64,000 nt of DNA from DASVCN01 sp040905665. GTDB taxonomy: Bacteria > Deinococcota > Deinococci > Deinococcales > Trueperaceae. The notes beneath the pieces are model-generated. The model had not been told where the DNA came from, made no database searches, and was given only the letters and a program-made list of their open reading frames with translations. The translations under genes were made by a program, and so were the position numbers. The stretch covers positions 1 to 64,000 of the forward strand of contig JBBDRD010000037.1 of the NCBI GenBank assembly GCA_040905665.1. The letters run 5' to 3'. Positions 8,637-17,650 of the stretch are shown piece after piece (the first letter of the stretch is position 1; each line of letters begins with the position of its first letter).

Positions 8637-9020
8637 TCAGCCTTCGTCAACTTCCGCCTCGAGCTCCGCCACCGGGAACCACTGGGCCTCTGGCTCTACC
8701 ATTTCTTCGGGCGCGGGTCCGGTGTCGGTCCAGCCTTCGCTCTGCTTGGTCATCAGTGGCTTTACTTCCATGCTGTGAGACGTGAGGATCTGACAAGAGA
8801 GGCGCGCCGTTCCCAACAGCCCCTTCTCCTTGAGCTTGGCGTACTCGGCCCTGGTCATGCTGTCGGGCTCACCGGAAATGACCTCCACACGGCAGGTGGT
8901 GCAGCGCGCCTTGCCACCGCAGCGGTGCCCGATCTCGATCCCCAACTCTTCGATCGCCAGGACCAGCCTGCGATTGAGAGTAGTATCGATGCTTCTTCCG
9001 TCGGCCGTCACCTTGGGCAT
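8637..9020 (-). CDS. 2Fe-2S ferredoxin
   Basis: Plant-type [2Fe-2S] ferredoxin, a soluble electron carrier. The cluster ligands are Cys34, Cys40 and Cys43 in HRCGGKARCTTC and Cys76 in ARLSCQI, the usual C-x5-C-x2-C-xn-C pattern. The 127-residue protein is longer than the basic fold because of an acidic C-terminal tail (residues about 95-127, rich in Glu and Pro). Start ATG 9020 has GAGGAGG directly upstream. The redox partner is not evident from neighbours. Confidence 0.88.
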   Translation of the reverse strand: MPKVTADGRSIDTTLNRRLVLAIEELGIEIGHRCGGKARCTTCRVEVISGEPDSMTRAEYAKLKEKGLLGTARLSCQILTSHSMEVKPLMTKQSEGWTDTGPAPEEMVEPEAQWFPVAELEAEVDEG

Positions 9021-9105
9021 TCGTCCTCCTCGAGTCGTCTTTTGTCCGCATTTTACCGCATCCCTTCGTGGCCTACCCCCAAGAGCCCCTCCACGGCGGC
9101 CGCGT

Positions 9106-9125
9106 ACAGTTGTGTTGGCAACTGT
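9106..9125. promoter_or_regulatory. Dyad between divergent ferredoxin and DUF892 genes
   Basis: ACAGTTG and CAACTGT form a perfect 7-bp inverted repeat separated by TGTTGG. The flanking TGTGTTGG is also directly repeated. Its position between two divergent genes suggests an operator or a leader hairpin; the evidence is positional only. Confidence 0.25.
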
Positions 9126-9211
9126 GTTGGTGAGGCTGCCGCGTCCGTTGCCGTACGTTTCGGCAGCAAGGAATCGTGGTGGCTCCGAACCGATTCGGGG
9201 AAGGGCATTTC

Positions 9212-9919
9212 ATGGATAACCGTTCAAGAGATCGAGGAACCGGAAGTCACGAGCGAAACGACAGCTCGGCAGGAATGATCCGGCGTCGCCCGGTTCGCAG
9301 CGCTCTCATTGGCGCCGGCTTGGCCGTGGCTATCGGCTGGCTGCAGGCGAGAAGGCGTTCCCGCTCGGAGCATGACGACCAGTACGGCTGGAGCGGACAG
9401 GAAGGCGGAATAGCCTATCAGGGCGGGCAGGGCACCCGCGAAGCGAAGAAGCAGATGCTCATCGCCTGGCTCAACGATGCCTACGCGATGGAGAAATCGC
9501 TGGTGCAGACCCTAAGGAACCATGCCCATTCCGCCAAGGACCGCCCTTCGATACAGTCGCGCTTGGAGCGTCACGCCGAGGAGAGCAAGGAGCACGCGCA
9601 TATGGTCCGTGAGTGCATCGAGCGCTTGGGCGGACACGTCTCCTCCTTCAAGACCGGTATTGGCGCGATGATGGGCACAGTTCAGGGAGTAATCAACACA
9701 CCCGCTAAGGACGAGCTCGTGAAAAACATCCTCCAAGACTCGGCCGCCGAACGCTTCGAGATCGCTTCGTATCAGGGAATCATCACTGCGGCCGACGAGC
9801 TGGGCGACACCGAAACGGCGCAGGTCGCGCGTAGGATCCTCCGCGAGGAGGAGCAGATGTCACAGTGGCTGGAGCAGCAGCTGCCGTCGGCGATTCGTAA
9901 TCAGATGGCTCACGCCTAA
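9212..9919 (+). CDS. DUF892 (YciE-type) ferritin-like protein
   Basis: Protein of 235 residues with a membrane-proximal N-terminus (RRPVRSALIGAGLAVAIGWLQ, about residues 22-43). A Gly-rich linker follows, then a ferritin-like four-helix DUF892 domain from about residue 80 (KKQMLIAWLNDAYAMEKSLVQTL). Characteristic stretches include HAEESKEHAHMVRECIERLGG and DSAAERFEIASYQGIITAADELG. Family members are linked with stress tolerance in bacteria, but the activity is not established. Start ATG 9212 is chosen over an upstream GTG because GAAGGG lies at a plausible spacing. A strong hairpin follows the stop. Confidence 0.85.
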   Translation: MDNRSRDRGTGSHERNDSSAGMIRRRPVRSALIGAGLAVAIGWLQARRRSRSEHDDQYGWSGQEGGIAYQGGQGTREAKKQMLIAWLNDAYAMEKSLVQTLRNHAHSAKDRPSIQSRLERHAEESKEHAHMVRECIERLGGHVSSFKTGIGAMMGTVQGVINTPAKDELVKNILQDSAAERFEIASYQGIITAADELGDTETAQVARRILREEEQMSQWLEQQLPSAIRNQMAHA

Positions 9920-9937
9920 AGGACCTCAACCGGCACG

Positions 9938-9976
9938 ATCAGAGGGGCCGCGGCAACGAACCGCGGCCCCTCTGAT
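9938..9976. terminator. Strong 16-bp stem terminator hairpin
   Basis: A perfect inverted repeat of 16 bp (9938-9953 with 9961-9976) with a 7-base loop and a very GC-rich stem lies 18 bases after the DUF892 stop and before the aldo/keto reductase. There is no clear U-tract, but position and stability fit a transcription terminator. Confidence 0.7.
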
Positions 9977-10003
9977 GGGGTAGCTTCGTTGCAGGAGGAC
10001 CGC

Positions 10004-10825
10004 ATGATCCATCACGTCATACAGGGAACGAGCGTTCCAGCCCTCGGCTTCGGCACATACAAGATGGCCGGCGAGGAGTGCCGCCGCTCTGTCGCGGACG
10101 CTCTGGCGATCGGCTACCGCCACATCGACACCGCTCAGAGCTACGACAACGAAGAGCACGTGGGCGCGGCGCTGTCGCAATCCGGCGTCTCCCGCGACCA
10201 GATCTTCCTGGTCACCAAACTCAAGCCCAGCAACTTCCGTCACCGGGGCGCGATCGATACGAGCCGCGAGAGTCTCCGTAAACTTCAGACCGATTACGTC
10301 GACCTGCTACTCCTCCACTGGCCGAGCGAGGAGGTGGAGCTAGCGGAGACCCTGGGCGCCCTGAAGGAGCTGCAGGCCAAGGGCGAGGTGCGCCACATCG
10401 GGGTGAGCAACTTCCCTTCGACGTTGGTGAAGGAAGCCAGCCGGCACATCGAACTGTTCGCCAACCAGGTCGAGTACCACCCCTACCTGTCCCAAAGGAC
10501 CCTGTTGGATCTCGCCGGCCGGCTCGACTCTCTGCTCACTGCCTACAGTCCTATTGCGAGGGGCGCAGTGTCGGATGACGAGACCCTCATGCAGATCGGC
10601 CGGGTGTACGGCAAGACGCCGGTTCAGGTGACTCTGCGCTGGCTGATTCAGCAGGAGCGGGTGGCGGCGATCCCCAAGGCGTCCGGCGAACGGCACCGTA
10701 AGAGCAACTTCGACATCTTCGACTTCGAGCTCAGTGAGGAGGAGATGCAGAGGATAAACGCCTTATCACACGAGAACGGGCGCCTGGTCGATCCGGATGA
10801 CGCACCCGACTGGGACAGCCACTAG
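10004..10825 (+). CDS. Aldo/keto reductase
   Basis: NADPH-dependent oxidoreductase of the AKR superfamily, probably reducing aldehydes or ketones. The catalytic tetrad is present: Asp42 and Tyr47 in HIDTAQSYDNE, Lys72 in LVTKLKP, His105 in LLLLHWPS. The later motifs GVSNFP, QVEYHPYL and IPKASGERHRKSN are standard. The length of 273 residues is typical. ATG 10004 follows AGGAGG at good spacing. It resembles 2,5-diketo-gluconate-reductase-like AKRs, but the substrate cannot be assigned. Confidence 0.93.
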   Translation: MIHHVIQGTSVPALGFGTYKMAGEECRRSVADALAIGYRHIDTAQSYDNEEHVGAALSQSGVSRDQIFLVTKLKPSNFRHRGAIDTSRESLRKLQTDYVDLLLLHWPSEEVELAETLGALKELQAKGEVRHIGVSNFPSTLVKEASRHIELFANQVEYHPYLSQRTLLDLAGRLDSLLTAYSPIARGAVSDDETLMQIGRVYGKTPVQVTLRWLIQQERVAAIPKASGERHRKSNFDIFDFELSEEEMQRINALSHENGRLVDPDDAPDWDSH

Positions 10826-10862
10826 GACATCGTTCCTCTGATCGCGAGCGCGGCACGACGCA

Positions 10863-11183
10863 TCAGAGGAACCACTGCCCCACCCACAACGTCAGCATCC
10901 CGAGGCTCAGCGTGAGGATCACCGAGCCCGTTCGCAAGGCGATCAGAGCGCCCAGCAAGGCGGCGCCGATCCGCGGTAACTCAATCGCGAAAGCCTCCTC
11001 GCCGCCGGCGAACACGGCGGGCAACAGGAGCGCAGCCAATACCGCGTAGGGCACGTACCTCAGCGCACGGCGAACGACGGGTGGGAAGCCAAGCCGCTCG
11101 TGTAGCAACAGGAATGAAACGCGCAGAGCGTACGACAACAGCGCCATCGCGGCGATCGTGAGCCAAAGCTGCGGCCCGCTCAC
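10863..11183 (-). CDS. azlD: AzlD-family branched-chain amino acid exporter subunit
   Basis: Small membrane partner of AzlC, 106 residues with about four hydrophobic segments. The pattern QLWLTIAAMALLSYALRVSFLLL then RRALRYVPYAVLAALLLPAVF is typical of AzlD. The start GTG 11183 overlaps the azlC stop by four bases (GTGA), so the subunits are translationally coupled. Longer upstream readings merely shadow azlC. Together they probably export branched-chain amino acids or related compounds. Confidence 0.9.
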   Translation of the reverse strand: MSGPQLWLTIAAMALLSYALRVSFLLLHERLGFPPVVRRALRYVPYAVLAALLLPAVFAGGEEAFAIELPRIGAALLGALIALRTGSVILTLSLGMLTLWVGQWFL

Positions 11184-11890
11184 ACACGCCACCGAGACTC
11201 GGCCAACACTCCGGCGACGACGCCGGCCAGAGCGCCAACGATGAGCCCCAGGTTGTAGGGCAGAGGTATTCCGGCAAGCGCCACAACTCCGCCTACAACA
11301 GCGGCGATTGCCCCCGGCCTGTCCTTTATCGCCGGCATCAGCAGGGCCAGGAAGGTGAGCGGTATGGCGAAGTCGAGCGACCACCCTTCCGGCACCTGGG
11401 CGCCCAACGCAGCCCCAACGATCGTTCCGCTGATCCAGGTGAGGAAGAGGGGTGACGCCACGCCCATGAAGTACGCCAGTCGATGCCCCGCCTGCGGCCA
11501 CTGGGCGTACCGCTGAGTGGCGAAGGCAAAGGTTTGGTCGAAGAGGACGTGCGCCATCACCAGCCGCCAGCGCTTCTTCACGCCCCCTAGATATGGAGCG
11601 AGCGCCATGCTGTACATCAGGTAGCGGAGGTTAACGAAGAAGGTAGTGGCCAAGATCACCAGCACCGGCGCCCCTACGCCGATGAGCGCCAACGCGGCGA
11701 GCTGTGCCGATCCGGCGTTTATAAGGGCCGACAGTGCAACCGCTTCGGCGAAGTTTAACCCCGATGCCACGGCGGCGAGCCCCGCAACCGCTCCGAAGGG
11801 GCCCACGGCGAGCATCATCGGCGCGATGTCTCTCACTCCCGCGAAGAACTCTCCTCGGGCGCTCGATTCCGACACCGTCGCTTCGCTCAC
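11180..11890 (-). CDS. azlC: AzlC-family amino acid exporter subunit
   Basis: Polytopic inner-membrane protein of the AzlC/BrnF family, larger half of a branched-chain amino acid exporter. Family sequence starts at GEFFAGVRDIAPMMLAVGPFGAVAG and includes NAGSAQLAALALIG and NLRYLMYSMALAPYL. Start GTG 11890 (236 residues) is supported by TATCAT at 11897-11902 on this strand, exactly -12 to -7 from the start, as expected for a leaderless transcript; there is no Shine-Dalgarno. It overlaps azlD. Confidence 0.92.
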   Translation of the reverse strand: MSEATVSESSARGEFFAGVRDIAPMMLAVGPFGAVAGLAAVASGLNFAEAVALSALINAGSAQLAALALIGVGAPVLVILATTFFVNLRYLMYSMALAPYLGGVKKRWRLVMAHVLFDQTFAFATQRYAQWPQAGHRLAYFMGVASPLFLTWISGTIVGAALGAQVPEGWSLDFAIPLTFLALLMPAIKDRPGAIAAVVGGVVALAGIPLPYNLGLIVGALAGVVAGVLAESRWRV

Positions 11891-11896
11891 CGGGGC

Positions 11897-11902
11897 ATGA
11901 TA
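11897..11902 (-). promoter_or_regulatory. -10 box of a putative leaderless azlC mRNA
   Basis: TATCAT on the minus strand lies at -12 to -7 of the azlC GTG, so transcription would begin at or next to the start codon. The layout recurs before rmlB, aroC, pxpA and the class III aminotransferase gene. Confidence 0.5.
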
Positions 11903-12033
11903 ACCGCGCCGGCCGCCCCAACTATCCTCGCCCCGGCCATGGGCCCGCAACCGACCAACGAGAAGTCGCGCCGCCCTGAGCGACGCGAAATCAAATTGCG
12001 ATATTGAATTGTGGATCGGCTCGTGGCTAGGGC

Positions 12034-12255
12034 CTAGGCAGCCGTCATCTTCTCGATCTGGCGCTTTAGATCCTCAGCTTCGCGGAGCACCAGCACCTCG
12101 AGTTCCTCGCTGGCGTTGCTCTCTGCCAACTCCGCCTGCCACTTGAGCAGGTAGAGCTCGAATTCAAATGTCTGATCGCGTCCCTTGGCGTGCGCTAAAG
12201 ATGTCACGTCCTGGACGATTTCTCGTATAGCTACACTGCCCCCTTGGTCCGGCAT
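12034..12255 (-). CDS. Small conserved-looking hypothetical protein (73 aa)
   Basis: Unrecognised protein of 73 residues with predicted helical, coiled-coil-like character (FEFELYLLKWQAELAESNASEELEVLVLREAEDLKRQIEKM). Its ATG is preceded by GGAGGGGGC, a strong ribosome-binding site, which argues that it is translated. It is acidic and has no signal peptide or cysteines. It reads away from the secreted-protein gene at 12534. No function is proposed. Confidence 0.6.
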   Translation of the reverse strand: MPDQGGSVAIREIVQDVTSLAHAKGRDQTFEFELYLLKWQAELAESNASEELEVLVLREAEDLKRQIEKMTAA

Positions 12256-12446
12256 GCCCCCTCCATCTGTTTACAACAACGCTAAAGTCGACGTTGTGGT
12301 CGCTTCCACCAGAAGTCTACCCCGCAGACCAGGCTTTGCGTATGAGAAGAGTATGGCAGTATTCTGAAATAGATTAGAGCAGACGTCACGTTCCGGCCCC
12401 TCTCCTCCCGTCGGCAGCCATGGAATGACGACCGATTAGCCATGAG

Positions 12447-12506
12447 CGCTTGATGAAGCGCCGCTCGATGAAGTGCCGCTTTATGAAGGGCCGCCCGGCG
12501 AACCGG
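12447..12506 (+). repeat. 15-bp imperfect tandem repeat, 3-4 units
   Basis: Units CGCTTGATGAAGCGC (12447-12461), CGCTCGATGAAGTGC (12462-12476) and CGCTTTATGAAGGGC (12477-12491) are head to tail, with a decayed fourth copy at 12492-12506. The array lies just upstream of the start of the secreted-protein gene at 12534 and repeats an ATGAAG core. The rest of 12256-12446 is a divergent intergenic region with no recognised site. Confidence 0.85.
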
Positions 12507-12533
12507 CGGGTCCATGGCCAGGAAGGACGGAAG

Positions 12534-13793
12534 ATGTCTAGCTTTGCCCCTACGCTTACACGCCCACGATCTAGTCCCTGGACCCTACTGCCGACAGTGC
12601 TGCTGGCAATCCTCCTAATCCCGCTCGCCCAAATCCCCGTGCTTGCCCAAACATCAACCTCCACCGAGTCCCAGTCGCAGGCCGCGGCGCTCGACCTGCC
12701 GCTTAACGGGCCGCGCGACCCGGCGCTAGAACTCGCCCACCGTGACGTCGAACGCCTCCAGAGCGCCGTTACCCCCTGGGGCCAAGTCGACTACTCGGCC
12801 CGCCTGAATCCGGTATTTCGCTACCGCGATTACGCCGGCGACGGCTCGGCCGGCAGTTGGACGGGACGCTTGGGACTGTCAGGCGGAATCGACTTCGTCG
12901 ATCCTCCTGCTACCCATGCTCGCGCCCTACAGAGCCTGGAGCGAGCGCGGCAGAGGTCCGCGGTCATGGAACTCGACCGAGTCACGGACGCTCTACTGGC
13001 GCACGCCAACTTGCTCATCGAGCAGCAGCAGGAGTTGGCGGCGCGGCTCGAGTTACAGGAGGTGGCGGCGCCGGTCGAGTCGCAGGAGGCTCAGGGGGAC
13101 CTGGAGCTGCGCATGGCAGCTCTCGACTACCGCATCGCCTTACACGACCTCGAGAACGCTCAGGCCGTAGTACTCGCTCACGGCCTCTCCGCTATCGCGC
13201 ACTACGAACCGCTGCGGTTCCGCCTGCCTCGTGTGGACGCGACTAGCTTCCGCGACACCCACGGCTACCGAATGCTCGAACTCGCGCTGCTGGAGGCGGA
13301 AGCCGAGTTGGCGCAAGCACGTCGCGCCCCACTGGATGACCTGCGCTTGCGAACGAGCTACCGGAATCGGAGCATGCAGGTGGACGTCGAAGGCGGCCTC
13401 GTCAACGGCACCCCCGGCGCCACTTTTGGGTTCGACTTGCCGGGCGGAGTAGAGCGCTGGGAGGTGCACGTAAGCGCCCAGCTGGTACTAGACGACACCT
13501 TGCTGCAGCTACCGCGGTTGGGGCAGGCAGTGGAGGCGGCCCGAACGGAGTTACTCGCATACCCACAACGTTACAGCCAAGAGTCGGACTATGCGCTCAC
13601 TACAGCTGCAATGGCCAAGGAAGCCTTGGATTTAGCCGAGGAGGAGCTAGTTGCGGAAGGAAAGTGCGTGGCGACCCCCGCGGTTAGAACCCGCGTCTAC
13701 CGCGCTTGGATCGCCTATGTGCGAGCGGTCGCGGCGGTACTCGAACTCACCGCCGGTGAGTGGGAAGCTTACTTCCAGGCAGACGGCGGCTAG
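12534..13793 (+). CDS. Secreted helical protein, possibly TolC-like
   Basis: Protein of 419 residues with a signal peptide (about 1-45: a polar start, TLLPTVLLAILLIPLAQIPVLAQ, probable cleavage after AQ). The mature part is dominated by long Glu/Ala/Leu-rich helices (residues about 125-220 and 265-300, 335-400) separated by short beta-like stretches (VDYSARLNPVFRYRDY, GATFGFDLPGGVERWEVHVSAQLVL). This alternation of coiled helices and strands resembles outer-membrane efflux (TolC/OEP) proteins, but no diagnostic motif is seen. GGAAGGACGGAAG precedes ATG 12534, so the upstream in-frame ATGs, which lie in a tandem repeat, are unlikely starts. Treated as hypothetical envelope protein. Confidence 0.65.
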   Translation: MSSFAPTLTRPRSSPWTLLPTVLLAILLIPLAQIPVLAQTSTSTESQSQAAALDLPLNGPRDPALELAHRDVERLQSAVTPWGQVDYSARLNPVFRYRDYAGDGSAGSWTGRLGLSGGIDFVDPPATHARALQSLERARQRSAVMELDRVTDALLAHANLLIEQQQELAARLELQEVAAPVESQEAQGDLELRMAALDYRIALHDLENAQAVVLAHGLSAIAHYEPLRFRLPRVDATSFRDTHGYRMLELALLEAEAELAQARRAPLDDLRLRTSYRNRSMQVDVEGGLVNGTPGATFGFDLPGGVERWEVHVSAQLVLDDTLLQLPRLGQAVEAARTELLAYPQRYSQESDYALTTAAMAKEALDLAEEELVAEGKCVATPAVRTRVYRAWIAYVRAVAAVLELTAGEWEAYFQADGG

Positions 13794-13844
13794 ACCGGAA
13801 CCCGCACGAGGTCCGCCGAGCCCAACTAACCTCAGCATGGAGGG

Positions 13845-15110
13845 TCAGTCGGATTCGTGGCGGCGAGGCACAGGCTTCAGGAAGGGCGCCGCTGCTCCAA
13901 CCAGCACCGGCAATGCCGCCCACGCCCAAAGTGTGGCTTCCTGGCGCTCCATCAGGTCGAATCCGAGGGCGAAGAGATAAGGCCCCGCCGCTGTACCACC
14001 TACGAAGATCGTGGTCGCGAAGCCTCGCACCGCTCCGGCATGTCGCCGACCGAAGTAGTGGGCATACACGCCAGCTTGAAGCGCAGAGTGCATGCCCTGC
14101 ATCCCCCCGATGAAAATGCCGTAGACGACAACGAGTCCGGGACTGCCGATCGAACTCGCCGTAAGCAGACAGGTGACCAGCAGGGCCAGATTGAGGCTGA
14201 GGAGGTAGCGAGGGGGTACTCGGTCCATTGCCAGCCCGGTGGCGAGGTTCGATGCCGCCATAACCAATCCGAAGGAGACGAACATGGCAGCGGCGGCTGC
14301 GCGTTCGACTCCGTTCGCTTCCATGATTGCGTAATGGTGGAAAACGAGACCTGTTCCCAGTGCCGAGACCGAAACTCCGCCGAGCACATACAGCCAGAAA
14401 GTGAGTGTGCGTCTTGCTTGACCGAGCGTGAGGCTGGGTTCGTCCGCCTCTCGCCTCACGGCCTCAGCCGGCGCGCCTCCGTCCGGCAGCAAGCCGTAGT
14501 GCTCTGGGTGCTCGCGGAAGAATGCCAACCCCAAGGGTAGAACGGTAACTACGATCAGACCGCCCAGAAGAGCGTATGCGGTGCGCCAGCCGTAGGCGCC
14601 CATCAGCAGCTCGATCAGAGGTGGAAATACAGCGGTACCGAGGGCGACTCCCAGTCCTGCAACTCCCACCGCTAGGCCGCGCCGGCGGACGAACCAAAGA
14701 TTGACGGTGTGGATGCTTACCAGAGGCAGCCCTCCCTGCCCGAAAGCGCGAATCAAAGTGAGCCCAAAGAGCAACATGAGCGGTCCGGTGGCAGCACTCA
14801 TCAGGAAGCAGCCGCCGGCGAACATCACTGCAATCACGGCTACGGCTTTACGGGGGCCAAAGAGATCGATCGCCCTACCGATGAGCGTGAGCGTAAGAGC
14901 GCCGCCGAGTGTCCCCAGGAGGTACAGGAGGGACACAGTGGTACGGGGTATCTCGAGGCTGGCGATGATCTGCTCCAGGAACACGGAAATTCCTGCGGTC
15001 TGGCCCGGCATCGTGAGAAACAGGCCCACGGTGGCCGAAATGAGAATCATCCAGCCGTAGTAGAACGGAGTCCGCTCGATCATTTTCGACTGATTTGCTC
15101 GCTGTGTCAT
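13845..15110 (-). CDS. Major facilitator superfamily transporter
   Basis: Inner-membrane MFS transporter of 421 residues with 12 predicted transmembrane segments. The sequence opens YYGWMILISATVGLFLTMPGQTAGISVF, like monocarboxylate or oxalate:formate-type MFS permeases. It has the loop motif GRAIDLFGPRK between TM2 and TM3 and GYGLLPD-like residues in the central loop. AGGAGG lies two bases before the ATG. It is 40 bases downstream of the FGGY kinase gene on the same strand, so it may import the kinase substrate. The substrate is unknown. Confidence 0.88.
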   Translation of the reverse strand: MTQRANQSKMIERTPFYYGWMILISATVGLFLTMPGQTAGISVFLEQIIASLEIPRTTVSLLYLLGTLGGALTLTLIGRAIDLFGPRKAVAVIAVMFAGGCFLMSAATGPLMLLFGLTLIRAFGQGGLPLVSIHTVNLWFVRRRGLAVGVAGLGVALGTAVFPPLIELLMGAYGWRTAYALLGGLIVVTVLPLGLAFFREHPEHYGLLPDGGAPAEAVRREADEPSLTLGQARRTLTFWLYVLGGVSVSALGTGLVFHHYAIMEANGVERAAAAAMFVSFGLVMAASNLATGLAMDRVPPRYLLSLNLALLVTCLLTASSIGSPGLVVVYGIFIGGMQGMHSALQAGVYAHYFGRRHAGAVRGFATTIFVGGTAAGPYLFALGFDLMERQEATLWAWAALPVLVGAAAPFLKPVPRRHESD

Positions 15111-15150
15111 GGCCTCCTACGCCGAAGGCCCGCCGTCAGAGTGAGTCCGG

Positions 15151-16731
15151 TCACCCGCCGTTCGCCACGGGTGGCGGCGCCATTGCCGCCTCGGTAGCCT
15201 GCAGGTCGGCTAACGCGTGGAGCTCGTCGGCCAGCCGCTCGTAGGTGCGCCGATAGATGGGGTAGTACTCGTTGTAACGCTCGTGCCGGTCCCTACTCGG
15301 TTCGATCACGCGGTCCCACTGGACCCAGCTCTCTCGAAGCTCTGTGAAGTCGGGGAAGATTCCCACGCCGTAACCGGCAAGGTAGGCGTCGCCGTATGAG
15401 GCTCCGACGGTTTGGCGCGGAACTCGCTGCGGCTGGCCCAGACAGTCGCTGATTATCTGCAGCCAGGCTTTGTTGAGCGTACCTCCGCCCACGGCAACCA
15501 GTCTCGTGAGGTCGGCGCCCGCCTCGTTCATGGTCTCCATGTTGTGCCTGAGGGCGTAGGCGACTCCTTCGAGGAGAGCCCGGTATACGTCGGCTCGGGT
15601 ATGGGAGAGTGTGAGCCCGGCGATTACCCCACGGGCCTTGGGATCGTTCACCGGCGTCCGCTCGCCGCTGAAGTAGGGCAGCGCCACAAGCCCGTTGCTG
15701 CCTGGAGGTACGGTCTCCACCTGCTGGGCGAGCGCCTGGTAGGCGGTGACTCCGCCGGCGCGCTCCTGCTCGAGTTCGACTTGGCCGAACTGGTCGCGGA
15801 ACCAGCGGGTGAGCGCAGCACTGGTGGCGAGGCCACCAGTCATTACGTAACGGCCCTCGGTGAGATATGGCGACGACCACATGCGGCGGTGACTCAACCA
15901 CCCATCGGTTACGTTGATGATGAACAGCGTCGTACCGTACATCAGCATCGTCTCGCCCGGTTCGGTGACGCCGACACTGACCGCCTCGGCTGCGGCGTCG
16001 ATCGTTCCGGCGATGACCGGCGTTCCAACTGCTAGCCCGGTCTCTTCGGAAGCAGCGCGATGCACCTCTCCCACGACTTCAGTCGGCCGGCGCAACTCGG
16101 GAAGCTGGTCGATCGAACAAATCTGTTCCACACGAGCGAGGTCCCAGCCCAGGGTGGGAATGTCGAACATCGGATCGAAGGCGGCGGCTGAGTAGATGTC
16201 CAGCGTTTGGGCTCCAGTCAGCTTGAGCACCAGGTAACCGTTCGCCGTGAGTATCTTGTCGGTCTTCTCGAAGAGCTCCGGCTGGTTTCGGCGGAACCAG
16301 AGTATCTTTGGTCCGTTCGATTGTGTCGTGAGCGGCTTGCCGGTACTTGCGAATATGGTCTCCGGCCCCATGCTTTCCGAGAGCTCCTCTACCTCACGCC
16401 AGCTCCGGGTATCGATTCCGTAGAGGATGGCCGGCCGCAATGGCCGCCCGTCCCGATCGACCGGTAACATGGTCGGCCCGATCGCACTGCAACCGATCGC
16501 CGCGACCGACTTCGGATCGATTCGGCTCTCCCGCAATAGGGCCCGAGTGATCTCGCACAGCGAGCGCCACCAGATCTCATCAGCGTCGTGCTCGGCCAAA
16601 CCCGGGCTCGGGATGCTGAGTTCGTATTCGACCGAGTGCCGGGCGACTATTTCGCCGCCATGGCGAACCAGTACGCCTTTTGCACTGTAGGTACCGACAT
16701 CCACACCGATCAGGTACGGTTTCTCGCTCAC
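15151..16731 (-). CDS. FGGY-family carbohydrate kinase (xylulokinase-like)
   Basis: ATP-dependent sugar or polyol kinase, 526 residues. The N-terminal actin-like ATPase fold begins LIGVDVGTYSAKGVLV. The catalytic Asp is expected in AGTIDAAAEAVSVGV, and the C-terminal nucleotide-binding signature is VAVGGGTLNKAWLQIISD. Overall it looks closest to xylulokinases, but FGGY specificity is hard to infer. The start is GTG 16731, preceded by AAGGGGG. It diverges from a DeoR-type regulator, which is the usual local repressor of such catabolic operons, and precedes an MFS transporter. Confidence 0.88.
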   Translation of the reverse strand: MSEKPYLIGVDVGTYSAKGVLVRHGGEIVARHSVEYELSIPSPGLAEHDADEIWWRSLCEITRALLRESRIDPKSVAAIGCSAIGPTMLPVDRDGRPLRPAILYGIDTRSWREVEELSESMGPETIFASTGKPLTTQSNGPKILWFRRNQPELFEKTDKILTANGYLVLKLTGAQTLDIYSAAAFDPMFDIPTLGWDLARVEQICSIDQLPELRRPTEVVGEVHRAASEETGLAVGTPVIAGTIDAAAEAVSVGVTEPGETMLMYGTTLFIINVTDGWLSHRRMWSSPYLTEGRYVMTGGLATSAALTRWFRDQFGQVELEQERAGGVTAYQALAQQVETVPPGSNGLVALPYFSGERTPVNDPKARGVIAGLTLSHTRADVYRALLEGVAYALRHNMETMNEAGADLTRLVAVGGGTLNKAWLQIISDCLGQPQRVPRQTVGASYGDAYLAGYGVGIFPDFTELRESWVQWDRVIEPSRDRHERYNEYYPIYRRTYERLADELHALADLQATEAAMAPPPVANGG

Positions 16732-16774
16732 TCAGTCCCCCTTCTTCGATGGTGGCGCGCTCTCGCCCCGTCTA

Positions 16775-16804
16775 TTGACACTTATCAACGGCGGAACATA
16801 AAAT
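16775..16804 (+). promoter_or_regulatory. Promoter of the DeoR-BtpA-M42 operon with overlapping dyad
   Basis: TTGACA (16775-16780), an 18-base spacer and TAAAAT (16799-16804) form a good sigma-70 promoter; a perfect TATAAT also occurs at 16822-16827. The -35 box is half of an imperfect palindrome, TTGACACTTATCAA (16775-16788), a plausible operator for the adjacent DeoR-family protein, which could thus control both divergent operons. Confidence 0.5.
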
Positions 16805-16867
16805 ACGCATTAGTAGCCACATATAATCACATCTTAGCATCACGTCATCAGACAGAGGGAATAACTA

Positions 16868-17650
16868 ATGTTGCCTGAGCAGAGGAAAAGAAGGCTGCTC
16901 GAGCTGGTGAGCGAGAACGGTGGGGCTGACGTTGGTTATCTCGCGACACTGCTCGACGTTTCACCGGCCACAATTCGGCGGGACCTGCACCGTCTCGAAG
17001 GTCACGGACACCTGAGGCGTACCCACGGGGGCGCGGTGCTGCCCCATGTAAGTACGGCGTTCGAGCCACACCACCGTGAAAAGTCGGGTCAAAACCTGGA
17101 ACACAAACGAGCAATCGCCCGTACAGCGGCAAAGACCGTGAGCAGTGGTGAGGTTGTCGTCCTGGACTCCGGCTCGACGACACTTGCGCTCGCGCACGAA
17201 CTGAAGCGCAAGCGCGACCTCACGGTAATTACCAGCGACCTCACTATCGCTATGGAATTGTGTGACACGCCCGGCTTCAATGTCATCGTCCTCGGCGGCA
17301 AGGTGCGCCCCTCGCTCTACTCGGTCGTGGGGCCCACGGTCGAGCAGACGCTTACGGGCCTGAACGCCAATCACAGCTTCCTGGGCGCCGACGCAGTAAG
17401 CCTCAAGGCCGGTCTCACCAACGCCAGCCTCGAAGAGGTCCCGGTAAAGCGGCTGATGATGTTCTGTGGACAGCGCACCGTGTTGCTCGCCGATAACACC
17501 AAGTTCGGCAAGGTCAGCCTTGCCAAAGTCACCGACCTCACCGACTTCGACGAGATCATCACCGATGAAGGTCTCGACGCAAAAATCGGAGAGCAGTATG
17601 TAGACGCCGGGGTGCATCTCACCACCGCGTCCGAGGAGTGTAACGAGTGA
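16868..17650 (+). CDS. DeoR/GlpR-family transcriptional regulator
   Basis: Sugar-phosphate-responsive repressor, 260 residues. The DeoR helix-turn-helix signature is at residues about 5-57 (RKRRLLELVSENGGADVGYL, then PATIRRDLHRLEGHGHLRRTHGGAV). It is followed by the DeoRC sensor domain with DSGSTTLALAHEL and GLTNASLEEVPVKR, ending LLADNTKFGKVSLAK. GAGGGA lies ahead of ATG 16868. It is translationally coupled to the BtpA-family gene (GTGA overlap), so it heads a catabolic operon, and it is divergent from the FGGY kinase, likely also a target. Confidence 0.92.
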   Translation: MLPEQRKRRLLELVSENGGADVGYLATLLDVSPATIRRDLHRLEGHGHLRRTHGGAVLPHVSTAFEPHHREKSGQNLEHKRAIARTAAKTVSSGEVVVLDSGSTTLALAHELKRKRDLTVITSDLTIAMELCDTPGFNVIVLGGKVRPSLYSVVGPTVEQTLTGLNANHSFLGADAVSLKAGLTNASLEEVPVKRLMMFCGQRTVLLADNTKFGKVSLAKVTDLTDFDEIITDEGLDAKIGEQYVDAGVHLTTASEECNE